This document shows, piece after piece, positions 1 to 8,335 of a stretch of 64,000 nucleotides of DNA; the stretch's first letter is position 1, and each line of letters opens with the position of its first letter. This stretch comes from SAR202 cluster bacterium bin22 (GTDB lineage Bacteria; Chloroflexota; Dehalococcoidia; Lucifugimonadales; UBA3495): NCBI GenBank assembly GCA_002238505.1, contig MPMM01000005.1, positions 99,656 to 163,655 on the forward strand. Direction: 5' to 3'. Under the pieces are notes generated by a model that worked only from the letters and a program-made list of their open reading frames with translations, did not search any database and was not told the DNA's origin. A program made the translations under genes and the position numbers.

Positions 1-1
1 C

Positions 2-739
2 GCCGAACTGGGCCCCCTGCTGCAGGAGCAGGCCATGAACGCAGGAATGCAGTTCATCATGGACGAGGCTACCGAGGTTGCCCGGGACGGAGACTTCAAG
101 CTGGTCAGCGGCTACAGCGGCAGCTATCGGGCCCGGGCCGTGATAGTCGCCACTGGCTCCAGCCTGCGGTCAGCGGGAATACCAGGCGAGGAGGAATACC
201 GCGACCGCGGCGTTTCCCACTGCGCCACTTGCGACGGCCCCATGAGCATGGGCCAGACAGTGGGCGTGGTCGGGGGCGGCGATTCGGCCGCCGATGAGGC
301 CCTGACCCTCACCGAGTACGCCGACAAGGTACTGCTCTTCCACCGACGGGACCAACTTCGCGCCCAGCAGGTACTCCAGGAACGCCTCCAGGAAAACCCC
401 AAGGTGGAAATCCACTGGAATACGACGGTCACGGAGGTGCTGGGTGACAGCATGGTCACCGGCGCCCGAATACTGAACGCGGCCACCGGCGAGGAGCGCC
501 AGGTCGATCTGAGCAGCCTCTTCGTGTACGTGGGTCTGGAACCCAACTCGGGACTGGTGCGCGGCCTGGTGGACACGGACAACGCGGGGCACATCCCGGT
601 CAGCCTGTCCATGGAAACCGCCGAGCCGGGGCTATACGCCGTGGGCGACGTGCGCCAGCACTCAGTGGCCCAACTGGTGGCTGCAGCCGGGGATGGGGCC
701 ACCGCCGCCATTGCCGCCTTCAAGCGGCTGCGGAGCTGA
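2..739 (+). CDS. trxB: Thioredoxin-disulfide reductase, 5' truncated by window edge
   Basis: Cytosolic FAD/NADPH enzyme that reduces thioredoxin. The reading frame is open from base 2, and the first residues (AELGPLLQEQA) match the family before the first internal ATG at 35, so the true start lies outside the window; about 245 residues are visible. It shows the redox-active CATC in CATCDGP, a second Rossmann glycine motif (GGGDSAADEA), the NADPH 2'-phosphate motif HRRDQLRA, and the C-terminal FAD motif YAVGDVR...AAGDGATAA. The N-terminal FAD-binding segment is missing only because of the window edge. The following membrane-protein gene starts 7 bases after the stop, so the two are probably co-transcribed. 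Confidence 0.9.
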   Translation, partial: AELGPLLQEQAMNAGMQFIMDEATEVARDGDFKLVSGYSGSYRARAVIVATGSSLRSAGIPGEEEYRDRGVSHCATCDGPMSMGQTVGVVGGGDSAADEALTLTEYADKVLLFHRRDQLRAQQVLQERLQENPKVEIHWNTTVTEVLGDSMVTGARILNAATGEERQVDLSSLFVYVGLEPNSGLVRGLVDTDNAGHIPVSLSMETAEPGLYAVGDVRQHSVAQLVAAAGDGATAAIAAFKRLRS

Positions 740-746
740 ACCGGGA

Positions 747-1319
747 ATGGAGGACCAGGAAAGACAGGAAGCGGACTCGGGCTCCACCGAAAGCGATCAC
801 GCTCTAAGGCCGGCTGCCAGCCCCAATCCGTGGCTGATCGGCACGGACCTGCGGCAGGCCCGCAAGCGGATTCACTGGGGATTTGGAGCTGGACTGGCGG
901 CCGCCATCATCAACTTCATCGTAATAATGTCCACCTTTTTTGTGGGCGACACGGAAGTTGAAGGGGTAGTCCAGCCCAGCCGGGGGGAGTTCATCTTCGT
1001 CCTGGTGGAAGCGGGACTGGTTACAGTCCTGGCCGTGGGCGTTCTCAAGCGGAACCGGGCGATGGCTGCAGCCTTGCTGGGGTATCAGTTGATCAGCAAG
1101 TCGGTCCTGTTCGGACTGGCGCTAGCCGGGCTGGGGCCCGGCAACCTGAATCCCGTGTCCCTGGTCCTGAACCTGGCATTTGCTTACCTTTTCTTCCAGG
1201 GCCTGCGGGGAACGCTGACCTGGCACTACCTGACCCACCCGGATTACCCTGCTCGTGCCACGGAAAGTCAATTCCACGAAGAACACGAAGAGACACCAAG
1301 GGAGGATACGCATCCTTAG
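747..1319 (+). CDS. Four-helix integral membrane protein of unknown function
   Basis: A 190-residue protein I do not recognise. The reading frame is open further upstream, but an earlier start would overlap trxB, so the ATG at 747, 7 bases after the trxB stop, is preferred. A charged N-terminus of about 45 residues is followed by four hydrophobic segments (around GLAAAIINFIVIMSTFF, FVLVEAGLVTVLAVGVL, ALLGYQLISKSVLFGLAL and NLAFAYLFFQGL) and a polar acidic tail. The last codons lie in the left arm of a large perfect inverted repeat (1279-1336), so the C-terminal sequence may derive from an inserted repeat. Co-transcription with trxB is likely; no function can be inferred. Confidence 0.6.
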   Translation: MEDQERQEADSGSTESDHALRPAASPNPWLIGTDLRQARKRIHWGFGAGLAAAIINFIVIMSTFFVGDTEVEGVVQPSRGEFIFVLVEAGLVTVLAVGVLKRNRAMAAALLGYQLISKSVLFGLALAGLGPGNLNPVSLVLNLAFAYLFFQGLRGTLTWHYLTHPDYPARATESQFHEEHEETPREDTHP

Positions 1320-1336
1320 TGTCTCTTCGTGTTCTT
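1279..1336. repeat. Perfect 18-bp inverted repeat across the stop codon
   Basis: The left arm 1279-1296 (AAGAACACGAAGAGACAC) is exactly complementary to 1319-1336, with a 22-base centre that contains a further short stem (GGAT/ATCC). The left arm codes for the end of the membrane protein and the stop codon overlaps the right arm. It can act as a terminator-type hairpin between convergent genes. The right arm belongs to a TTCGTGTCYCTTCGTG phrase that recurs near 41591 and 52459. Confidence 0.75.
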
Positions 1337-1372
1337 TGTGGATGAAATTGTTTCAGGGCAAAATTCTGCCAG

Positions 1373-2527
1373 TTACCGCCCCTGCATCAGGGGGAACACA
1401 CCCTCAGCAAACTTGGTTAGCTGGTCCTTGAAAACCTCCTGGGGCATGCCCATTACTGCGCCCAGGTTCACCCGCTCGACGCCCGGATACTTTTCCTCGA
1501 CGCTCATCAGGTGTTCGGCAATCTGCTCCGCCGGGCCGCACAGCCAAACATTGTTCTCCACAGCCTCTTCCAGTGTCGGCAACTCAATGCCCTGGGGGCG
1601 GCCGGGGCGGGCGACCTCGTCAATCTGCTCCTGGCTCAGGCGCATCAGGCCCAGGGGAGCGGCAAACTTGATCGCCTCCTCAAAGTAGGGGCGAGCCTCT
1701 TCAATGGCCTTCTCCCTGGTATCGCCGATAAAGAAGCGGTAGCCCAGGGCCACATCCTCGCCCAAGGCAATTTCCCGACCGTGGGAGGCGGCGCCCTGCT
1801 GGTACATTTCCAGGCGCTCGTGCAGCACCGGCTCGGGCGTGTTGGCGATCAGGGCCTTGATACCCATCTTGCCCATGAAGTCAACGCCCTTGGGGTTGCC
1901 GCTGACCAGGGGCTGCCAGATTTCTACCGGCTGGCTTATGGGCCGGGGCACCAGGCTTATTTTCTCCAGTTGATAGCCACGATAGGGCACGTCGGCGGGG
2001 AACTTGTAGTGCTTGCCCTGGTGGGAGAAGGTTTCCTGGGTAAATGCCTTTACCAGTACCTCGATCTGCTCCTCGAACAGTTCCCGGTTGGCGTCTCCGT
2101 CCAGCATGGGGGCGGCAAAAGTCTCCACCTCGCGGGTGTGGTAACCACGGCCCACGCCGAAAATCACCCGACCCTTTGTCAGGATGTCGGCCATGGCAAA
2201 GTCCTCGGCCAGACGCAGGGGATGCCACATGGGGGTGATGTTGAACCCACAGCCGTACTTGAGCCGTTCGGTGTTGGAGGCAAGGTAGAGGCTCAGCATC
2301 AGCAGGTTGGGGATGCACTCGTACCCTTCGGGCTGGAAATGGTGTTCCGCCATCCAGAACTCGTCATAGCCCAGGCTTTCCAGGTGACGGGAGAAGTCGA
2401 GGGCCCAGTCAAAGACGGCGGCCAGCTTCTCGTTGGAATAGTTGCGGTCGTTGGCGGGGGTGCCCTCAAAGCCCAGGTTGTCGTCCACCACGTGCCCGGC
2501 ATAGGAAGCGCTAAAACTGCGAAACAT
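1373..2527 (-). CDS. LLM-class flavin-dependent oxidoreductase (luciferase-like monooxygenase)
   Basis: A 384-residue bacterial-luciferase-family TIM-barrel protein that would use reduced FMN or F420 to oxidise an unidentified organic substrate. Family signatures are the N-terminal stretch ending FWMAEHHF, the region LKYGCGFNITPMWHPLRLAED, and GRVIFGVGRGY. The start at 2527 is chosen over an upstream in-frame start because AGAGGA lies 7 bases before this ATG. It is convergent with the membrane protein at 747-1319 and downstream of the GmrSD-like gene on the same strand. Such monooxygenases are often expanded in Chloroflexota that degrade recalcitrant organic matter; the substrate here is unknown. 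Confidence 0.85.
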   Translation of the reverse strand: MFRSFSASYAGHVVDDNLGFEGTPANDRNYSNEKLAAVFDWALDFSRHLESLGYDEFWMAEHHFQPEGYECIPNLLMLSLYLASNTERLKYGCGFNITPMWHPLRLAEDFAMADILTKGRVIFGVGRGYHTREVETFAAPMLDGDANRELFEEQIEVLVKAFTQETFSHQGKHYKFPADVPYRGYQLEKISLVPRPISQPVEIWQPLVSGNPKGVDFMGKMGIKALIANTPEPVLHERLEMYQQGAASHGREIALGEDVALGYRFFIGDTREKAIEEARPYFEEAIKFAAPLGLMRLSQEQIDEVARPGRPQGIELPTLEEAVENNVWLCGPAEQIAEHLMSVEEKYPGVERVNLGAVMGMPQEVFKDQLTKFAEGVFPLMQGR

Positions 2528-2616
2528 TTGCTTTTCCTCTAAGTAATGTAACTTTGGATTTCGACTTAGCCTGATTAAGTGATTGTCAGTCAACGCAAAT
2601 CTTACAAGCTCCTGAC

Positions 2617-4869
2617 TTAATTGAACCTCTGCTTGTTATAAGCCTGAACCTCACTTACGGTCAATTCCCGGGTAGCGGGACCAATGCGGATGAAGAATGA
2701 CTCATCGCTTCCATCTCTGAGGTAAACAGGGGTCGAAGAACGTTGGCAATCCAAGACCATAACGCGGGAGTCTTCGTAGTCGTCGAAATGGGCATGTACT
2801 GAAGTCATGGCCTGAAACCCTAATCTTGAGATTCCGATATTTGTCAGATGCAGACTCATTTGGTCTTCGCTTTGGAAATTATCCGTTTCTGTACCTACCG
2901 GAGTCCCGTCGTCAGATACACCAATAATCAGTTTTCCACCATTTGTGTTCAAGAACCCTGCAAGAGTTTTCAATGCCGAATGTTCAATTCGAGGGTCCGA
3001 CTTACCTGTATGCAAGTTCCTGCGTAATGTTGACTTAAACTCCACGGAATCCGATTCTCCACTGGCGATCAATTCCGAAACATCCAACTCTTCAAGAATT
3101 GGTTCGGCATTTGCGGTGCCACAAAGCTTTTCATAACCTTCCCTAGCAATTTGTGCCATCAATTCCTGACGACGTTCCAGGAAAGCCCGGTAATCCATTT
3201 GTTCCCAGCTTTGCGGCAGGGCGTGAAAATGGTGCATAGCGCTCCAATCCTGCTGCGTGAATCGTTCTCTTAGAGGTGGCAAATAATCGGATGGAGACTG
3301 GTCTGAAATGCGAACATTGTCGCCCCACTCAACGTAGGCATAGTTGGCAATTTGGTTGGTGTCTCGTGTTTCTCCAATGCCCGACTTAGACAAATACCCT
3401 CTCGGGAACAGGTGGTGTCGTTCAATAGCTGATTTGTTTGATTGCAGAGTGGGGTCAAGCAGGTCGCTAATTTTGGTGTTGGAGAAGAGTCCGGGAGCTT
3501 CTAATACTACCTGAGCTGCTTCGTAAGCATACCGGGAAGGACTACTAGCAGCGGAAGTAGCCAAGTTGTTCGGTAAGGTGATCTCCCAGAAATCATTCGT
3601 CAACTCTCTGTTGCAAACGTTCCGAAGTCTGCCAACGAATTGACTCGCATCGGATGCACCTCTTATTAACGCTAGGTCCGATTCCAGGGTTGACTCGGGT
3701 GAGCTTGTATATCTGCCAGTCATTGCAGACATAAAGAACCACTGGGAAATGGTCTTACGCAGTTCAAACTCATTGACCTTAAATTCCGTGCGACCAATCA
3801 AGTAGAAGATATATGAAAACAAGAGACCGTTACTCGACGTAATCATGTCCTTGCTTCGGAATCCCGCCTGATGAATACATCGCATAAAGTCATGCCAGTA
3901 CTGAATATTAAGCACTCGCTCCTGCGCCTGTCTTAATACTTCAAACTGTGCTTCCCGGCGCTCTGAACTGAATTGCTGAGTTTCAAGATCCTTACCCCTC
4001 AGAATAGAATAGATGTACTCCAATCGAGCCCGCTTGAAAGCAAGACCTACGCAAACGCGCAACAATTGGTCCGGGTCCGGTTCAATAAAGTGATTGAAAG
4101 GTGAAGGACTAGATTCGGAAGGAGTCCGAGATTGACGACAAAACTCTTCCAACTGCGTTCGCCCCTCGTCCCAGAAAACCGACATCAGGGTTAAAATAAA
4201 GTTAGCTTGGTTAAGAGGCACTCCCAAGCTGTTCACACGGACAAAAACATCGGCAACGTCTTCCTCCGAAATGTTGGCTGCGAGTTGTAGCGCGGTAAAG
4301 GGATAGCTCGATAACCCACGTAGTGACTCAATTGAGTTCTGGATCTTCTCCTCCTCTTCATCCGAAACCTCTCGGTCTGCCTTTAATTTTTCGATGTAGT
4401 CTTTAGCCAGACGGATGATTCCTGTTTGAGGGTGCCAGAAGATCGAAATGTCAGGTATGTACGATTTATCTCGCTGAATAGCAGCATCGGTTACGGCGAA
4501 CTCTTCGGTCAATGGGTTAAAAGCTATGCGTATATTCTCGGTGGAGTAATTGGCCCGAATCACCGGCTTGCCTTTAACGATCGCATACAGCGAGGTCAAC
4601 CGCTGCTGCCCATCAACTATCAGGAGGTCAGGCGGGACTTGTTTGGAGTCGGTACCGATGTTGCGAGAACCCTCAGTCGCGCCGTTTTCCCACAGTAGTA
4701 GGTACCCAACCGGATAGCCCTTATACATTGAGTCAAAAAGATCTCGGACCTTGGGATTTTTCCAAATAAAAGGACGTTGTATATCAGGCAGGCCAATTCG
4801 ACCAAGGTCGATATCGTTTATCAAACCAGCCAATTCGTAATCGACCTTCTTAAAGATTGTGGTAGTCAT
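2617..4869 (-). CDS. GmrSD-like DUF262/DUF1524 protein fused to a Schlafen AlbA_2 domain
   Basis: A 750-residue multidomain protein. The N-terminal region (about 8-240) is DUF262/ParB-like, with QRPFIW near 31-36 and the diagnostic DGQQR at 86-90 followed by LTSLYAI. A central helical region leads to an HNH/DUF1524-type nuclease motif HHLFPRGYL starting at residue 485. The C-terminus (about 600-745) is an AlbA_2 (Schlafen-type) domain: VEFKST at 609-614, GGKLIIGVSDDG, and the ending FFIRIGPATRELTVSEV. DUF262-DUF1524 proteins include the type IV restriction enzyme GmrSD, which attacks modified phage DNA; AlbA_2 domains bind nucleic acids. The gene is visibly richer in A and T than its neighbours, suggesting horizontal acquisition. 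A restriction role is inferred; no partner modification gene is adjacent. Confidence 0.85.
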   Translation of the reverse strand: MTTTIFKKVDYELAGLINDIDLGRIGLPDIQRPFIWKNPKVRDLFDSMYKGYPVGYLLLWENGATEGSRNIGTDSKQVPPDLLIVDGQQRLTSLYAIVKGKPVIRANYSTENIRIAFNPLTEEFAVTDAAIQRDKSYIPDISIFWHPQTGIIRLAKDYIEKLKADREVSDEEEEKIQNSIESLRGLSSYPFTALQLAANISEEDVADVFVRVNSLGVPLNQANFILTLMSVFWDEGRTQLEEFCRQSRTPSESSPSPFNHFIEPDPDQLLRVCVGLAFKRARLEYIYSILRGKDLETQQFSSERREAQFEVLRQAQERVLNIQYWHDFMRCIHQAGFRSKDMITSSNGLLFSYIFYLIGRTEFKVNEFELRKTISQWFFMSAMTGRYTSSPESTLESDLALIRGASDASQFVGRLRNVCNRELTNDFWEITLPNNLATSAASSPSRYAYEAAQVVLEAPGLFSNTKISDLLDPTLQSNKSAIERHHLFPRGYLSKSGIGETRDTNQIANYAYVEWGDNVRISDQSPSDYLPPLRERFTQQDWSAMHHFHALPQSWEQMDYRAFLERRQELMAQIAREGYEKLCGTANAEPILEELDVSELIASGESDSVEFKSTLRRNLHTGKSDPRIEHSALKTLAGFLNTNGGKLIIGVSDDGTPVGTETDNFQSEDQMSLHLTNIGISRLGFQAMTSVHAHFDDYEDSRVMVLDCQRSSTPVYLRDGSDESFFIRIGPATRELTVSEVQAYNKQRFN

Positions 4870-4935
4870 GCGGGGCAGCCTCGGCCATTCAAGTGATTAA
4901 TCAGCTCTGTTCCGTCAGAAAGCCAGACTCCCCCC

Positions 4936-5856
4936 CTAAACCGAAGGCGGCGGCGCGGGGGCCGGGTTGTGCAGTTCCACGCCCAGGGTGGCGGGGAAGA
5001 CGCGGATGATTTCCTCGATCGTCCAGCGGCCGTCTTTGTGCATGGTCCGGACCGGTTCCGGCTCGTTGAGCATGCTTACCAGACCCTCGGTGACGTAGAA
5101 GACGTGCCCGTTGACGTGGGCCGCTTCATCGGAAGCCAGCCACGTCACGAAGGGGGCCACATCCTCGGGCTCGCCCCGCAGGCCGCCCACGTTGCCCCCG
5201 CTCATGCCCCGGGAGGCCCTCAGGTCGCGCGCCTCGTCGGGTACGCTGCCGATCATGCGGGTCTGGGCGCTGGGCGCGATGGAATTGGCGGTGACGCCGT
5301 AGCGGCCCATGTCGCGGGCAACCACCCGGGTGAAACCGGCAATGCCGTCCTTGGCCGCCCCGTAGTTGGCCTGGCCGGAATTGCCGTACAGGCCGGAGGT
5401 CGAGCTAAAGGTGATGACCCGGCCCGACCGCTGCTGTCGGAACAGGATGCAGGCGTGCTTGATGACGGTAAAGGTGCCCTTGAGGTGAACCTCAATGACG
5501 TCGTCCCACTCCTGCTCACTCATGTTGAATATCATTCGATCGCGCAGGATTCCATGGCAGGTGACGACGGCGTCCAACTTGCCGTAGGCGTCAATGGCGG
5601 TCTGGACGATAGTCTCGCCGCCCTCCATGGTGGCCACCGACTCCTGGCAGGCCACAGCCTCGCCGCCGGACTCGCGAATCTCGGCCGCCACCTGCTCGGC
5701 GATGGACTGGTCGGCTCCGCTACCGTCCAGGTTTACCCCGGGGTCCACGACGACCACCCTGGCACCCTCGGCGGCCATCTGCTGGGCCACGCCCTTGCCG
5801 ACACCACGGCCAGAGCCGGTTACGATTGCAACTTTGTTCTCAAGAAGGTTGGGCAT
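4936..5856 (-). CDS. SDR-family 3-hydroxyacyl-CoA dehydrogenase-like protein (copy 1)
   Basis: A 306-residue short-chain dehydrogenase with a Rossmann motif (TGSGRGVGKG), the catalytic Ser in FSSTSGLYG and the YGAAK Tyr/Lys pair. The segment VDPGVNLDGSGADQSIAEQV after beta-strand 2 resembles the dehydrogenase domain of multifunctional beta-oxidation enzymes, suggesting NAD-dependent oxidation of a 3-hydroxyacyl-CoA. The start at 5856 has GGAG about eight bases upstream. A close paralogue lies at 6287-7204, with a PaREP1-like gene between them and two MaoC-type proteins upstream on the same strand. The C-terminus ends in a Pro/Ala-rich tail. The exact substrate is unknown. Confidence 0.85.
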   Translation of the reverse strand: MPNLLENKVAIVTGSGRGVGKGVAQQMAAEGARVVVVDPGVNLDGSGADQSIAEQVAAEIRESGGEAVACQESVATMEGGETIVQTAIDAYGKLDAVVTCHGILRDRMIFNMSEQEWDDVIEVHLKGTFTVIKHACILFRQQRSGRVITFSSTSGLYGNSGQANYGAAKDGIAGFTRVVARDMGRYGVTANSIAPSAQTRMIGSVPDEARDLRASRGMSGGNVGGLRGEPEDVAPFVTWLASDEAAHVNGHVFYVTEGLVSMLNEPEPVRTMHKDGRWTIEEIIRVFPATLGVELHNPAPAPPPSV

Positions 5857-5899
5857 TTATGCGCTCCAGTAATGCGTATTCGGGAAATTTGGTTCGCGG

Positions 5900-6259
5900 T
5901 CATTCTCGCCCGAGGTAGTCCAATAGCTTGTGCACAAACTCATGGACAATCGGGCGGTCATCACTTATTTGGAAGTCTTCAAGAAAGCCATGGTAGTAAT
6001 TGGCGTGAAATTTTTCGGCGGCTCCGAATCCTTCGCGAAAAATGGCCTCCCCGGTTTCTTCAGTCAGTTGCCTTGCAGCAACCTTAAGGTTCCGGTGATT
6101 CCCATAGGGACATTCACGCTGCTGGCAAACGGCCATCACGGCATGGGATGCGGCGCCCCATAGCTTTTCACACGCCTGCATCGTGTCCCCTGCAGCGAAC
6201 TCCGTGTCGGAGACCATCAGAAAGTCCAGGGCCGTTTGCCTGTGTTCTTGAATCATCAT
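5900..6259 (-). CDS. PaREP1/HEPN-like small helical protein
   Basis: A 119-residue, mostly helical protein starting MMIQEHRQTALDFL. The pattern of an N-terminal helix, then ACEKLWGAASHAVMAV and a His-rich YYHGFLEDF segment, resembles the PaREP1/HEPN families, which include nucleotide-binding and toxin-like proteins. It lies between two paralogous SDR genes on the same strand, 43 bases upstream of copy 1 and 27 bases downstream of copy 2. A canonical RNase HEPN motif (RxxxxxH) is not obvious, so nuclease activity should not be assumed. The first of two consecutive ATG codons is used; a G-run precedes it. Confidence 0.6.
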   Translation of the reverse strand: MMIQEHRQTALDFLMVSDTEFAAGDTMQACEKLWGAASHAVMAVCQQRECPYGNHRNLKVAARQLTEETGEAIFREGFGAAEKFHANYYHGFLEDFQISDDRPIVHEFVHKLLDYLGRE

Positions 6260-6286
6260 GGCTTTTTGTCGCCCCCCGGATACACC

Positions 6287-7204
6287 CTAAGCCCTCGGCG
6301 GAGCCGGGTTGTATACGCCCCGGGTAAGTTGGTTCCTGGCCTGGGGGGCAATGTCCTCCATTGTCCAGTGGCCGTCGTTGTAGATGGACCGTTCCGGCCT
6401 GGGCTGGGACATCAGCGATATTTCGCTGGCATAGACAAGGAAGGTCTGGCCGTTGATGTTGACCGCATAGTCGCTGGCCAGGTAGCAGACGAAGGGGGCG
6501 ATGTCGTCGGGATCCATGGTCTCAGGTTCATTGCCCTGGTCCAGTGTCTGTACGCCGCCCCGGGCGCGGATTTCCGCCGCACTGTCGGGTATTGCCCCGA
6601 TCATGCGTGTGGTGGCCCTGGGGGCGATGGAGTTGGCAGTGACGCCGTAGCGGCCCATATCCCGCGCCACCACCTTGGTGAAGCCGGCTATGCCCGACTT
6701 GGCCGCGCCGTAGTTGGCCTGGCCCGAGTTGCCCTGCAGGCCCGACTGGGAACTGAAGGTAATAATTCGGCCGGAACGCTGCTGCCGGAAAAGAATGCAG
6801 GCGCTCTTCACCACGCTGAAGGTACCCTTCAGGTGCACCGCAATGACGTCGTCCCACTCCTGCTCGGTCATGTTGAAGATCATCCGGTCGCGGAGGATGC
6901 CAGCGCAGGTAACGACAATGTCCAGCTTGCCAAAATTGTCAATGGCGGTCTGGACTATCTTCTCGCCGCCGTCCATGGTGGCCACCGACTCCAGGCAGGC
7001 GACGGCGGTCCCGCCTTCCTGCCGGATTTCCGACACGACCTGCTCGGCGATGGACTGGTCGGAGCCGGAACCGTCCACGTTGACGCCCGGGTCCACAACT
7101 ACCACCTGGGCGCCCTCCTGGGCCATGAGCTTGGCAACGCCCCGGCCAACGCCCCGGCCGGAGCCGGTAACGATGGCTACCTTGTCTCTAAGTATGTCTG
7201 CCAT
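6287..7204 (-). CDS. SDR-family 3-hydroxyacyl-CoA dehydrogenase-like protein (copy 2)
   Basis: A 305-residue paralogue of the protein at 4936-5856, sharing TGSGRGVGRGVAKLM, VDPGVNVDGSGSDQSIAEQV, the catalytic Ser in FSSQSGLQG and YGAAKSGIAGF. It has the same length and a similar extended C-terminus (NPAPPRA). The two copies diverge mainly in the C-terminal third, which normally shapes substrate choice in SDRs, so they may act on different acyl chains or form a heteromer. The start (MADILRDK) has a weak GAGG about 11 bases upstream. The MaoC-like genes upstream are on the same strand, consistent with hydratase and dehydrogenase steps of one catabolic route. Confidence 0.85.
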   Translation of the reverse strand: MADILRDKVAIVTGSGRGVGRGVAKLMAQEGAQVVVVDPGVNVDGSGSDQSIAEQVVSEIRQEGGTAVACLESVATMDGGEKIVQTAIDNFGKLDIVVTCAGILRDRMIFNMTEQEWDDVIAVHLKGTFSVVKSACILFRQQRSGRIITFSSQSGLQGNSGQANYGAAKSGIAGFTKVVARDMGRYGVTANSIAPRATTRMIGAIPDSAAEIRARGGVQTLDQGNEPETMDPDDIAPFVCYLASDYAVNINGQTFLVYASEISLMSQPRPERSIYNDGHWTMEDIAPQARNQLTRGVYNPAPPRA

Positions 7205-7356
7205 AAATGTTCTTAACCTCGGTTTTGTTTGTTGACTGAGAAAGCGCTTAACGGAAAGCTATTTCTGTCTGGCCTCACCGGTGAAACCGGCAAATCCTCG
7301 ATCCGGAGTCTGCTCACCTGGCTCGGACAGGGGCAGGGTGGAATAAGCCATATCTG

Positions 7357-7791
7357 CTATCCGGTCCGGCTCGGCAGAATCACCGTGGCATTGCCGGGGG
7401 TAGTGTTCTGCCCCTCGGCATTTTCCAGGCGGATTTCGCAGTCCACCAGGCACAGTCCGTCTTCCTCATACTTGCGGGTGACGGTGCCCCTGGCGGTAAT
7501 GACGTTGCCCGGGGCGTCCATGCCCCGGTACTGGCACTGGAGACGCTTCAGCGTGCCCAGCGGGCCAATCCAGTCGGTTACCAGTTGCCCAAGGAATGCG
7601 CTCTTCAGGGCGCCGTGCAGTATCGGGCCATCCAGCTGATTGCCGACGGCGAAGTCCTTGTCGTAATGGATCTCGTAGAAATCACCGGAGGCGCCGGCGT
7701 ACTGCACCAGCTGGCGGGTGGTGGGTTCCTTGACTATCGAGGGCAGTTCCATGCCCTCCGTTACGTCTTCCCAGTAAACCTGGTCTGCCAT
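7357..7791 (-). CDS. MaoC-like hot-dog dehydratase, C-terminal type
   Basis: A 144-residue single hot-dog domain. The motif GDFYEIHYDKDFAV...GPILHGALKSAFLGQ is the R-hydratase/MaoC catalytic loop, with Asp/His in the usual positions. The start at 7791 (MADQVYWEDV) is chosen because upstream in-frame sequence is low in family similarity. Single-domain MaoC proteins commonly pair with a second hot-dog protein to make one hydratase; the adjacent gene at 7877-8335 is the obvious partner. The predicted role is hydration of an enoyl-CoA before oxidation by the downstream SDRs. Confidence 0.85.
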   Translation of the reverse strand: MADQVYWEDVTEGMELPSIVKEPTTRQLVQYAGASGDFYEIHYDKDFAVGNQLDGPILHGALKSAFLGQLVTDWIGPLGTLKRLQCQYRGMDAPGNVITARGTVTRKYEEDGLCLVDCEIRLENAEGQNTTPGNATVILPSRTG

Positions 7792-7876
7792 TGCGAACCT
7801 CTGCGTATCTGGCGCCCTTTGCGCCTCGGAGGTGAAGCGACTTCCACCGGGGAAACGCACAGGAACGCCGGGCTGA

Positions 7877-8335
7877 CTAATATGCTATCAGTGTGTTGGT
7901 CTGGGTGGCTACCACTTCTTCAAACTGGTTGGAGTAAGTGGTAATGGTCGTCATGAAGACCATCGTACCCAGGCGACCGGAACGTTCGGTCATTTCGGCC
8001 ACGCGGGCCACTGCGGTGATGCGGTCCCCGGGGCGCACCGGCTGGAAGTATTCCCAGTCGCTGCCGCCGTCCAGCCTCCGGCTGAAGGACAGTTCGAAGG
8101 GCAGTTCCAGGTTGACGCCGCGCACGGAACGCAGGAAAGTCGGCGGCGCCACCAGGCCACCGTTCGCGCCCTTGCGGGCTTCGGCCTCGTCGGTGTACTG
8201 GGGGTTGGGGTCGCCGATAGCTTCGGCAAAACGAAGGATATGCCCCTTCTCCACCACGAAAGTTACCGGCGGACTCTCCACGCCAATAGCCTGCTGGCGC
8301 ATCTCTTCGGTAAGGAAACTGGCAGGGGTGGACAA
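7877..8335 (-). CDS. MaoC N-terminal-type (FAS1-like) dehydratase partner
   Basis: A 152-residue hot-dog protein of the FAS1-like dehydratase type: VEKGHILRFAEAIGDPNPQY, then GLVAPPTFLRSV and FQPVRPGDRITAVARVAEM. This family lacks part of the catalytic loop and usually forms a heterodimer with a catalytic MaoC subunit, here the product of 7357-7791. It begins the minus-strand block, with about 600 bases of noncoding DNA before the divergent trans-sulfuration gene, so the operon promoter probably lies there. Related pairs act in side-chain beta-oxidation of steroids and other branched acyl-CoAs; the actual substrate is unknown. Confidence 0.8.
   Translation of the reverse strand: MSTPASFLTEEMRQQAIGVESPPVTFVVEKGHILRFAEAIGDPNPQYTDEAEARKGANGGLVAPPTFLRSVRGVNLELPFELSFSRRLDGGSDWEYFQPVRPGDRITAVARVAEMTERSGRLGTMVFMTTITTYSNQFEEVVATQTNTLIAY

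Noticed and set aside
6236..7216. Long plus-strand frame opposite the SDR gene
   Set aside because: A shadow frame typical of high-GC genes; the minus strand has the full SDR motifs.
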